Assembly: GCA_035443945.1 (NCBI GenBank)
Contig: DAOMNQ010000004.1
Location: forward strand, 14,044-78,043
Reading direction: 5' to 3'
Length of the DNA: 64,000 bases
Source of the DNA: CAADGN01 sp035443945
GTDB lineage: Bacteria; Planctomycetota; Phycisphaerae; Phycisphaerales; UBA1924
In this document: positions 17,042 through 24,166 of the stretch, in pieces
Position numbering within the stretch: the first letter of the stretch is position 1
Layout of the letters: each line of letters begins with the position of its first letter
Made by a program: the position numbers and the translations under genes
The notes under the pieces: generated by a model
Told to the model about the DNA's origin: nothing
Database searches by the model: none
What the model saw: the letters and a program-made list of their open reading frames with translations, nothing else

Positions 17042-19018
17042 ATGCCACCCGAGGCAACAGCCATCAAGGGCGTGGAAGGCGGCGTCTCTGCTCCGAGGGC
17101 TGCCGCGCCGACCTGGCCTTGGACGCCGCGCGTGGAACTGTGGGCGTCGATCGTGGCCGGGATGCTGCTGGGCGCGGCCGTGGGCGGTGAGCACCTCGCC
17201 GGCTTTGCGGATGCCGTGGTCCTGGCGTGGATGAGCCTCGCGATTGGAATGGTCTACGGCGTGCGGGCGGCGATGATCGCGCTCTCCGATCGGCGTGTGG
17301 ACATCGACGTGCTCATGGTGCTCGGGGCGGGGCTGGCAGCGGGCATCGGCCACCCCGAGGAAGGGGCGCTGCTGCTCTTCCTGTTCGTGCTCGCCGGCGC
17401 GCTGGAAAAACTGGCCATGCAGCGCACTCGGCGTGAGATCGAGGCGCTTCACGCGCTCATGCCGACCGAAGCCCTCGTGTGGCGCGACGGCGCATGGCAG
17501 GCGTGCGAGCCGGAGGCACTCCGGGCGGGCGATCGTGTTCGTGTACGGCCCGGCGACCGCGTGCCTGCCGACGCTCGCATCGTCGAGGGGTCGTCGGCTG
17601 TCGATGAATCGCTGCTCACCGGCGAGAGCGTGCCCCGCTCGGTCGGCGTGGGCGATGAGGTGTTCACCGGAACGATCAACGGCGAGGGCGTGCTGGTCGC
17701 CGAGGTTGAGCGACCGGTCTCCGAGTCGAGCCTGCGCCGCGTGCTGGAACTGGTCACCGTCGCCCGCGAGCAGCGCGAGCCGCTCCAGCGGGCGATCGAT
17801 CGCATCGGACAGCCGTACACCCTCGGCGTCATCACGTCGAGCCTTGCCGTTTTCGTGGTGTGGTGGCTCGGCTTCGGCGATGAGCCTGCCCGCGCCGCCT
17901 ACGTCGCCATCACGCTGCTCATCGTGGCGTCGCCCTGCGCGCTCGTGATCTCGACGCCGACCGCCACGCTCGCGGCGATCGCACGCGGCGCGCGGGCAGG
18001 GGTGCTCTTCAAGGGAGGAGAGTCGATCGATCGGCTGAGCCGCACGGGTGCGGTCTGCTTCGACAAGACTGGTACACTGACGCGTGGGCGCCCCACGGTG
18101 ACCGAGGTCATCACCCTCGACGGGTTGGACCACGAGAGCGCCCTCGGATCAGCCGCGGCGCTCGAAGCGGACTCGACCCATCCGACGGCCGCGGCGATCG
18201 TGTCCGCGGCACAGGCAGAAGGCATCGCGCTCCCCCGTGTGGACGAGCCGAGGGCGGTCATCGGGCGCGGCATGACCGGGCAAGTCAACGGGCACGAAGC
18301 CCGCGTCGGAAGTCTCGCGCACATGGAGGGCCTGCTCTCGCCGGGCGACGCGGCGCACGTCCGTTCGATCCTCGACGAGGCGCGAACCGCGGGGATGCTC
18401 GGTGTGGTCGTGGCCGTGGGAAGCCGCGCGGCGGTCATCCTGCTGCGCGACGAGGTTCGGCCGGGCGCCAAGGGATTGGTCGATCGACTTCACGCGCTGG
18501 GCATCCGCCCTGTGCGGATGCTCACGGGCGACGACCGGATCGTCGCTGAGCGAGTGGCCAACGAACTGGGCCTCGACCGATGGGACGCCTCGCTGCTGCC
18601 GGAGGACAAGGTGGCCGCGGTGGAGGAGATGAAGAGCGAAAGGCGAAGAGGGAAGAGCGAACAAGCCGTTGCGGTCATCGGGGACGGCGTGAACGACGCC
18701 CCCGCGCTCGCCGCCGCCGACGTATCGATCGCCATCGGGTCGATCGGCTCGGACGCGGCGATGGAATCGGCGGACATCGTGCTCCTGGGCGAGGACCTCG
18801 AACGGGTGCCCTGGGCGATCCGCCTGGCGCAGCGCACGCGGGCGACCGTGAAGGCGAACATCGCGTTCGCGCTCTCCGTCATTGTGGTCATGGGCCTGGT
18901 CACGCTGATCGGTTCCCGAACCGGACTCCAGGTTCCCCTCTCGGTTGGCGTCCTCGCCCACGAGGGCGGCACCCTGCTCGTCGTCCTCAACTCGCTCAGG
19001 CTGCTCTGGTTCCGGTGA
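17042..19018 (+). CDS. P1B-4-type heavy-metal-exporting ATPase
   Basis: Inner-membrane P-type ATPase of 658 residues. Motifs: LLTGESVP (actuator), membrane metal site SPC (residues 297-299) rather than CPC, phosphorylated Asp341 in FDKTGTLTRGRP, DSTHP, GDGVNDAPALA, and HEGGTLLVV near the C-terminus (His640). SPC with HEGGT marks the P1B-4 (CtpD/CoaT) group, associated with Co2+ or Fe2+ export. No N-terminal metal-binding domain is present, as usual for this group. Residues about 531-541 (KSERRRGKSEQ) are an insertion encoded by heptamer repeats between the P-domain helix and GDGVND. The ATG start has no Shine-Dalgarno but a TATCGT hexamer 7 nt upstream. Confidence 0.9.
   Translation: MPPEATAIKGVEGGVSAPRAAAPTWPWTPRVELWASIVAGMLLGAAVGGEHLAGFADAVVLAWMSLAIGMVYGVRAAMIALSDRRVDIDVLMVLGAGLAAGIGHPEEGALLLFLFVLAGALEKLAMQRTRREIEALHALMPTEALVWRDGAWQACEPEALRAGDRVRVRPGDRVPADARIVEGSSAVDESLLTGESVPRSVGVGDEVFTGTINGEGVLVAEVERPVSESSLRRVLELVTVAREQREPLQRAIDRIGQPYTLGVITSSLAVFVVWWLGFGDEPARAAYVAITLLIVASPCALVISTPTATLAAIARGARAGVLFKGGESIDRLSRTGAVCFDKTGTLTRGRPTVTEVITLDGLDHESALGSAAALEADSTHPTAAAIVSAAQAEGIALPRVDEPRAVIGRGMTGQVNGHEARVGSLAHMEGLLSPGDAAHVRSILDEARTAGMLGVVVAVGSRAAVILLRDEVRPGAKGLVDRLHALGIRPVRMLTGDDRIVAERVANELGLDRWDASLLPEDKVAAVEEMKSERRRGKSEQAVAVIGDGVNDAPALAAADVSIAIGSIGSDAAMESADIVLLGEDLERVPWAIRLAQRTRATVKANIAFALSVIVVMGLVTLIGSRTGLQVPLSVGVLAHEGGTLLVVLNSLRLLWFR
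18632..18661 (+). repeat. Heptamer tandem array within the metal ATPase gene
   Basis: Four successive 7-mers AAGAGCG, AAAGGCG, AAGAGGG, AAGAGCG followed by AA. The array is in frame and adds about 8-11 basic residues to the ATPase in a loop before GDGVND. It is of the same kind as the arrays in uvrA and uvrB. Confidence 0.75.
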
Positions 19019-19087
19019 GCGGTTGCGGAATCCTTCCGGCGGCGTCAGAATCGGCCCGCGGCATCGACCGCGACCGGAGGCGAACGG

Positions 19088-20191
19088 ATGAACGCAGCGT
19101 GGTTCGGCGGGCTGGACCTGGCCCGCCTCTCGTCGGCCAGGAGCCGGTCGATCTCAGCCGAGAACCCGACGGGGGCAAAGGGGGCGGGGGCGCAGACGTC
19201 CCCGGGCGACGATCCCCACTGCTCGGACGCCGGGCGCGACCTCGGTCGCGGCTGGAAGATCAGGCCCTGCATGCGAAACTTTGAGCCGGGACAGACGCTC
19301 ACGCTCGCCGAGATCGAGGGGCCGGGAGTCATCCGGCACGTCTGGTGCACCGTGCTGCACGCCGTACACCGTTGGGTGCGGCTGCGGGTGTACTACGACG
19401 GGAGCGACCGGCCCTCCATTGATGTGCCGCTCGGCGACTTCTTCGCCAACGGCCTCGACGGCGCAGCGCTTGTCAACTCGCTGCCGGTCGCCGTCAACCC
19501 CAAGGGCGGGATGAACTGCTACTGGCCGATGCCCTTTCGCAAGAGCGTGCGCGTCGAGGTGACGAACGACGGGCGCGAACGCATCAGCGAGTTCTTCTAC
19601 CAGATTGACTACACGCTCGAGGATGTTCCGGACGACGCCGCGTGTCTGCACGCCTGCTGGCGCCGGAGCATGACGACGCGCGAGCGGCCCGAGCACGTGA
19701 TCCTTGACGGCGTGCGCGGGCGCGGGCACTACGTCGGCACGTACCTCGTGTGGAACCAACTCTCGACCGGCTGGTGGGGCGAGGGCGAAGTCAAGTTCTT
19801 CATCGACGGCGACGCCGCTGACGGCCCGACCGTCTGCGGCACCGGCACGGAGGACTACTTCGGGGGCGCATGGGGGTTCGTGATGGACCACGCCGCGGAC
19901 CTGCGCCCGACGACCTACTCGACGGCGTTCCTCGGCTACCCGCAGGCGGTGTACGAAGCGACGCCGCGCGTTGGGCCGCGCCCGCCCGCGCACGCCCTCT
20001 ACCGCTGGCACGTCCCGGACCCGGTGCGGTTCGAGCGCGATCTTCGCGTGACGGTGCAGGCGCTGGGGTGGTGGCCGAGCGGACGGTACCAGCCGCTGAC
20101 CGACGACATCGCTTCGACCGCGTTCTGGTATCAGTCCCCTGCGGCGGGCGTGCCGCCTCTGGCGGGGCTGGACGAGCGGCTGCCGCGGTGA
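19088..20191 (+). CDS. GH172 (DUF2961) family protein
   Basis: A 367-residue protein of the DUF2961/GH172 family, beta-jelly-roll enzymes that include difructose-anhydride-forming and D-arabinofuranosidase activities. Family features visible are EGPGVIRHVWCT, VYYDGSDRPSIDVPLGDFF, NCYWPMPF, and GTGTEDYFGGAW, which holds acidic active-site residues. No signal peptide is seen, so it is probably cytoplasmic and acts on imported oligosaccharides. A Shine-Dalgarno (CGGAGG) precedes the ATG. It heads a run of plus-strand genes with an ABC sugar importer; a GH2 enzyme is convergent. Substrate cannot be fixed from sequence. Confidence 0.85.
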   Translation: MNAAWFGGLDLARLSSARSRSISAENPTGAKGAGAQTSPGDDPHCSDAGRDLGRGWKIRPCMRNFEPGQTLTLAEIEGPGVIRHVWCTVLHAVHRWVRLRVYYDGSDRPSIDVPLGDFFANGLDGAALVNSLPVAVNPKGGMNCYWPMPFRKSVRVEVTNDGRERISEFFYQIDYTLEDVPDDAACLHACWRRSMTTRERPEHVILDGVRGRGHYVGTYLVWNQLSTGWWGEGEVKFFIDGDAADGPTVCGTGTEDYFGGAWGFVMDHAADLRPTTYSTAFLGYPQAVYEATPRVGPRPPAHALYRWHVPDPVRFERDLRVTVQALGWWPSGRYQPLTDDIASTAFWYQSPAAGVPPLAGLDERLPR

Positions 20192-20198
20192 GGCGCGC

Positions 20199-20220
20199 CG
20201 GGACAAGCCCGACACTTTTT
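20199..20220 (+). terminator. Weak terminator-like hairpin with T5
   Basis: CGGG-ACAAG-CCCG followed by ACAC and five T lies just after the GH172 stop. Only four base pairs support the stem. Confidence 0.25.
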
Positions 20221-20304
20221 GTGATTTCGTGAGTGAGCGACGAGGCCGGCTCTCGTTTCTCCCTTGGCGGGTTCCATGCGAGCTCAGCCACAAGGAGAAC
20301 GACC

Positions 20305-20844
20305 GTGAGGACGAACATCCGTGAGGCCTCGCTGGCGACTTCCGCGTGCATCGCCATGGCGTGTGCGGCGCACGCGCAACCGACGCTCTCAACCGAGCAC
20401 GACGGCAATGACAAGTTCCCCGTCATAACCTGGACCGTCGTTGTCCCCGTGGACGATCCGATCTCGAGCCTTCACATCAAGGGGCCGTACGCTGCGGAGA
20501 TCATCAAGACCGTGGAGCCGAAGGGCTGGAAGTGGACGGGCAAGAACACGCCCGGCGACAGCGGGCAGTACGAGTGGCAGAGCGACAGCAACGTGTCGGG
20601 AACCTTCACTTTCTCGATCCAGATGGGGGCGCACAGCCCCCTCGCGGACAAGTCGACGTTCGTGCAATACGACGTGCTGGACACGGACGACGAGGGCGAG
20701 ACCTGGCGGTACTACTACGACTTCACCAAGCCCGCGGTCCCCGACAAGGGCAACTGGGCGTTCGTGCCCGTGCCGACTCCCGGATCGCTCACGCTCCTGG
20801 GCACGGCCGGGCTGGTGGCGGCGCGGCGCCGACGCGGACGGTGA
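20305..20844 (+). CDS. Small secreted PEP-CTERM-type protein
   Basis: A 179-residue exported protein. The GTG start was chosen because AAGGAG lies upstream and it gives a signal peptide (about 1-24, ending AHAQ). The central 120 residues are unrecognised, rich in Trp, Tyr and Asp. The C-terminus PTPGSLTLLGTAGLVA followed by RRRRGR is the planctomycete form of the PEP-CTERM signal: a short motif, one hydrophobic helix and a basic end. Such proteins are thought to be processed by an exosortase and moved to the surface; no exosortase is in the window. It lies between the GH172 gene and the ABC importer, but the context does not define its role. Confidence 0.75.
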   Translation: MRTNIREASLATSACIAMACAAHAQPTLSTEHDGNDKFPVITWTVVVPVDDPISSLHIKGPYAAEIIKTVEPKGWKWTGKNTPGDSGQYEWQSDSNVSGTFTFSIQMGAHSPLADKSTFVQYDVLDTDDEGETWRYYYDFTKPAVPDKGNWAFVPVPTPGSLTLLGTAGLVAARRRRGR

Positions 20845-20868
20845 CACGGACCTGCCGCCCGGCTCAAG

Positions 20869-20900
20869 GGCCGGGGTCTGCCGACACGCAGGCCCCGGCC
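20869..20900 (+). terminator. 13-bp stem-loop after the PEP-CTERM gene
   Basis: GGCCGGGGTCTGC pairs with GCAGGCCCCGGCC (12 Watson-Crick pairs and one G-T) around CGACAC. It starts 25 nt after the stop codon and ends just before the importer's -10-like hexamer. No T tract follows. It probably separates the two transcription units. Confidence 0.55.
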
Positions 20901-20906
20901 GACCCG

Positions 20907-20912
20907 TATGCT
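20907..20912 (+). promoter_or_regulatory. -10-like hexamer for the sugar importer (leaderless type)
   Basis: TATGCT lies 7 nt before the ATG at 20920 with no Shine-Dalgarno. It overlaps an earlier in-frame ATG (20908), which argues that 20920 is the real start. Confidence 0.4.
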
Positions 20913-20919
20913 GTGCGCG

Positions 20920-21792
20920 ATGCATCGTGGACAGACGCTTCCCGCCTACGGCTTCATTGCCTTCCCGTTGGCCGCGCTGTTCCTGTTCACGCTGGCGCCG
21001 ACCATCGCCGGGCTTGGGCTGAGCCTGTTCGCCTGGGACGGCGGGGGCGTGCCGCGGTTCGTCGGATTGAGCAACTTCGCGGACCTGTGGGCGGACGCGA
21101 AGTTCCGCCCCGCGATCCGGAACACGCTGCTCTTCGTCGCGTTGAGCGTGCCGCCGACCGTCGTCATCGGCTTCCTGCTCGCCATCGCCGTGCATGCGCG
21201 CTGGTTCGTCGGCAGGACGGCGGCGCGCACGGCGTTCTTCCTGCCCACGATCCTCTCTATCGTCGCGATCGGCTTCGTCTGGCGGTGGCTGCTCGACTCC
21301 GAGGCCGGGCTGGTGAACTGGGCCTTGCGCGGCTTCGGCGTGGAGCGGCCGCCGGACTGGCTGAACGACGGCTGGTGGCCGATGGCGTCGATCGTGCTGG
21401 TCTCGGTCTGGCGCGGCGTCGGCTTCTGCATGGTGCTTTATCTCGCCTCGCTGGGGTCCATCAGCCGGTCGCTCTACGAGGCCGCCGAGGTGGACGGCGC
21501 GAGCGGTTGGGCGGTCGTTCGTCACGTGACCTGGCCGCAGGTCGCGCCGACGACTGCGTTCCTGCTCATCACGGGCGTCATCGGCGCGTTGCAGGTCTTT
21601 GACATCGTGTTCGTCATGACCGGCCAGGTCGAGAGCGACCGCACCAACGTGCTGAACCTGTACGTCTACCGCCAGTTCAGTTACGGGCAACTCGGCTACG
21701 CCTCCGCCATCGGCGTCGTCATCTTCACCATCACCCTCCTGGCGACGCTCGCGCAACTCGCGTGGTACGGCGTGCGAAAGAGGGGGGTGTAG
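20920..21792 (+). CDS. ABC sugar importer permease, MalF/UgpA type
   Basis: Inner-membrane protein of 290 residues with six predicted helices, beginning in LPAYGFIAFPLAALFLFTLA. The cytoplasmic EAA loop that docks the ATPase reads YEAAEVDGASGWAVVRHVTWP. The start at MHRGQT was preferred over the ATG four codons earlier because that ATG lies within the -10-like hexamer. The next gene starts 1 nt after the stop. With the second permease and the binding protein it forms a carbohydrate-uptake (CUT1) importer. No ATP-binding subunit is nearby; a shared MsmK/UgpC-type ATPase elsewhere is usual for such systems. Confidence 0.9.
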   Translation: MHRGQTLPAYGFIAFPLAALFLFTLAPTIAGLGLSLFAWDGGGVPRFVGLSNFADLWADAKFRPAIRNTLLFVALSVPPTVVIGFLLAIAVHARWFVGRTAARTAFFLPTILSIVAIGFVWRWLLDSEAGLVNWALRGFGVERPPDWLNDGWWPMASIVLVSVWRGVGFCMVLYLASLGSISRSLYEAAEVDGASGWAVVRHVTWPQVAPTTAFLLITGVIGALQVFDIVFVMTGQVESDRTNVLNLYVYRQFSYGQLGYASAIGVVIFTITLLATLAQLAWYGVRKRGV

Positions 21793-21793
21793 C

Positions 21794-22648
21794 GTGGGCG
21801 CGATCGGACGCCACCGCAGGCCGCCGCTGGCGATCGTGCTGCTCGTGCACGCGTTGGTCTACGCGGGGGTGGCCATGATGGCGCTCCCGCTCCTCTGGAT
21901 GGTCCTCACGTCGCTCAAGACCGAGGCCGAGGCCGGGACTTCGCCGACGTTCGCCACCCTGCTGCCCGATGCGCCGCAGTGGGCGAACTACGCCCGCGCC
22001 TTCGAGTCCGCGCGCCTCGAGCGGTACTACCTGAACTCGACGCTCGCCGCGGTGCTGACGACCGTGCTCGCCGTCGCCCACAACGCCCTGGCCGGGTACG
22101 CCTTTGCGAAACTCCGGTTCCGGGGCCGCCGCGTGCTGCTCGGCCTCGCGCTGGCGACCATGATGGCGCCCGTGCAGGTCTACTTCATCTTCATGTACCT
22201 GCTCTGCACCTGGCTGGGGTACGTGGACAGCGTGCAGGCTCTGGTGGTCCCTTTCCTCGCGTCCGGCTTCGGCATCTTCTACATGCGCCAGGCAACGCTC
22301 GCCGTCCCCGACTCCCTGCTCGAAGCCGGCCGGCTCGACGGCATGTCCGAGTTCGATCTCTTCTGGCACGTCGTGCGCCCCACAGTCTGGCCCGCCATGA
22401 GCGCCCTGGGCATCTTCACCTTCGTCTTCAGTTGGAACAACTTCTTCTGGCCGCTGATCGTCGTCGACTCGGAACGCGCGAAGACCCTCCCCCTCGCCCT
22501 TGCCGACCTCTCCGCCGGGCTGTACGTAGACTCATGGCCGGTGCAGATGGCGGCGGCGACAATCATGGTCGTGCCGATGGTGGTCGTCTATCTCGTGCTG
22601 CAGCGGGCCTTTGTGCGTGGCGTCGCCTTGACCGGCATGAAGGAATAG
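21794..22648 (+). CDS. ABC sugar importer permease, MalG/UgpE type
   Basis: Second inner-membrane subunit of the CUT1 importer, 284 residues with six predicted helices. The EAA loop reads LEAGRLDGMSEFDLFWHVVRP, and the protein ends in GVALTGMKE, typical of MalG homologues, which end in a short tail entering the ATPase. It begins with GTG one base after the stop of the first permease, so translation is probably coupled. The periplasmic binding protein follows 17 nt downstream. Its partners and likely transport of oligosaccharides follow from family and context. Confidence 0.9.
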   Translation: MGAIGRHRRPPLAIVLLVHALVYAGVAMMALPLLWMVLTSLKTEAEAGTSPTFATLLPDAPQWANYARAFESARLERYYLNSTLAAVLTTVLAVAHNALAGYAFAKLRFRGRRVLLGLALATMMAPVQVYFIFMYLLCTWLGYVDSVQALVVPFLASGFGIFYMRQATLAVPDSLLEAGRLDGMSEFDLFWHVVRPTVWPAMSALGIFTFVFSWNNFFWPLIVVDSERAKTLPLALADLSAGLYVDSWPVQMAAATIMVVPMVVVYLVLQRAFVRGVALTGMKE

Positions 22649-22665
22649 TCACCGAGGAGGCGGGC

Positions 22666-24120
22666 GTGCGTTCATCGGCTGTCGTGCTCTTCGGCATCGC
22701 GGCGGGCACGGCGGCCGTCGTCGCCCCGGTCGCCCTGCTCACGCACGACGGCGGCGGGACGGCGCGCTCGCGCGAGATACTGTTCACCGTCTGGGGCATG
22801 CCCTTCGAGGACCGCCTGTTCGAGGACGGCTACGCACGCGGCTTCGAGGCCGAGGAGCCGGGCGTTCGCGTCGAATACCGTCGTTTTCCAGATGTGACCG
22901 CGAAGTACACGGCCTGGCACGCGCGCGGCATCGGCGCGGAGGTCATGCGAGTTCAGGTCACTGATTACCACCAGATGGTCGAACGCGGCATGTTGGAGCC
23001 GCTCGACGCCTACATCGACGATCCCGCGGACGGCATGAGCGAGGCCGCCATCGCCGCAATCCCACCCGAGATGCTCGACGCCCTCCGTGTCGGCGGCAGC
23101 CTGTACGCCCTGCCGCAGGACATGGCCCAGATCGGCCTCTACTACAACCGCGCCATCTTCGACGCATGGAACGCAGCCAACCCCGGCGATCCCGTGGAGT
23201 ACCCGCGCGAGGGATGGACCTGGGACGACCTGCGAGACACCGCCCGCAAACTCGCGCGGCGCGACGGCGGGCGCGTCGAGGTCTACGGCTTCGACATGTT
23301 CATCTGGCAGTGGCCCTTCATGAACTTCTTCGCGCAGGCGGGCGGCACGCTCTGGAGCGACGACGGGCTGACCACACTGATCGACTCACCGGCCGGCGTG
23401 GAGGCGATCGCGCTCTTTCGGGGCATGGTGTTCGAGGACGGTTCGTTCATGCCCGCGTTCGGCGAGCAGCAGGCGACCGGGCCGCACTCGCGCTTCGCCG
23501 AGGGGCGCACCGCTATGTTCCTGGACGGCTCATGGATGGCGCCGAGTTTCCAGTTGCGCAACCCCTCGCTGGACTTCGCGGTCGCGCCCGTGCCGCGCGG
23601 CCGCGTCGAGGCGGTGTGCGCCGGGGCGTGCCTGTGGGGCATCTCCGTCCACGCCAAGCACAAGCGCGACGCCTGGCGGATGATCCGGTGGCTGGTGGAT
23701 GAGCCGCAGGCGCTGCGGTACTGGGACACGCTCCGCGTCGCGCCGCCTGCGAACCTCGCCGTTGTCAACTCGGATGCGTTCAGGCGAACCTCCGGCATCG
23801 CCTCCGATCGCGAGCCGGGGCGTTACCTCGTGCCGCCGATGCGCGAGGATGAGTTTGCCCGCTACGCCGAGTGGCTGCGCTACGGCATGACGCCGCGGGG
23901 CGAATCCGGAGATGCGCCGGCCTTCATCCCGGTGTCGCTCTACCAGCGGGCGCTGGAGAACGAGATCACCGCGCTTCTGCACGACATTCTGCGGCACCCG
24001 ACGCAGCCCTCGGCGGAGGACGCGCTGGCACGCGCCGCCAAGTCCGTGCATGACGTCATCGACCGCGACAGGGCGGCCAAGGGACTGCCACGGGTCGATC
24101 GAGGATCGAAAGCGGACTGA
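22666..24120 (+). CDS. ABC sugar importer substrate-binding protein
   Basis: Family 1 extracellular solute-binding protein of 484 residues. The GTG start was chosen because GGAGG lies 5 nt upstream; it gives an N-terminal hydrophobic segment (about 4-26). No lipobox cysteine follows, so the protein is either released by signal peptidase I or stays membrane-anchored, unlike most lipoprotein relatives. Family features are ILFTVWGMPFEDR, YALPQDMAQIGLYYNRAIF and a late CLWGISVHAKHKRDAWRMI. It is the third gene of the importer operon. Substrate is probably an oligosaccharide linked to the adjacent GH172 and GH2 enzymes (inference). Confidence 0.88.
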   Translation: MRSSAVVLFGIAAGTAAVVAPVALLTHDGGGTARSREILFTVWGMPFEDRLFEDGYARGFEAEEPGVRVEYRRFPDVTAKYTAWHARGIGAEVMRVQVTDYHQMVERGMLEPLDAYIDDPADGMSEAAIAAIPPEMLDALRVGGSLYALPQDMAQIGLYYNRAIFDAWNAANPGDPVEYPREGWTWDDLRDTARKLARRDGGRVEVYGFDMFIWQWPFMNFFAQAGGTLWSDDGLTTLIDSPAGVEAIALFRGMVFEDGSFMPAFGEQQATGPHSRFAEGRTAMFLDGSWMAPSFQLRNPSLDFAVAPVPRGRVEAVCAGACLWGISVHAKHKRDAWRMIRWLVDEPQALRYWDTLRVAPPANLAVVNSDAFRRTSGIASDREPGRYLVPPMREDEFARYAEWLRYGMTPRGESGDAPAFIPVSLYQRALENEITALLHDILRHPTQPSAEDALARAAKSVHDVIDRDRAAKGLPRVDRGSKAD

Positions 24121-24143
24121 GAGAATCCGAGCGAGCGGCGCAC

Positions 24144-24166
24144 GAAGCCGCTCCCTTACGGTTGCG
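24144..24166 (-). repeat. Dispersed repeat copy at the GH2 gene end
   Basis: On the minus strand CGCAACCGTAAGGGAGCGGC shares the core CGCRACCGTNRGGGAGCGG with copies at 61521-61549 and 62679-62710. The GH2 stop codon TAA lies inside the copy. Confidence 0.6.

Noticed and set aside
19333..19348. GGCACG-N4-GTGCA sigma-54-like match
   Set aside because: It lies inside the GH172 coding sequence, in a position where no gene start follows.
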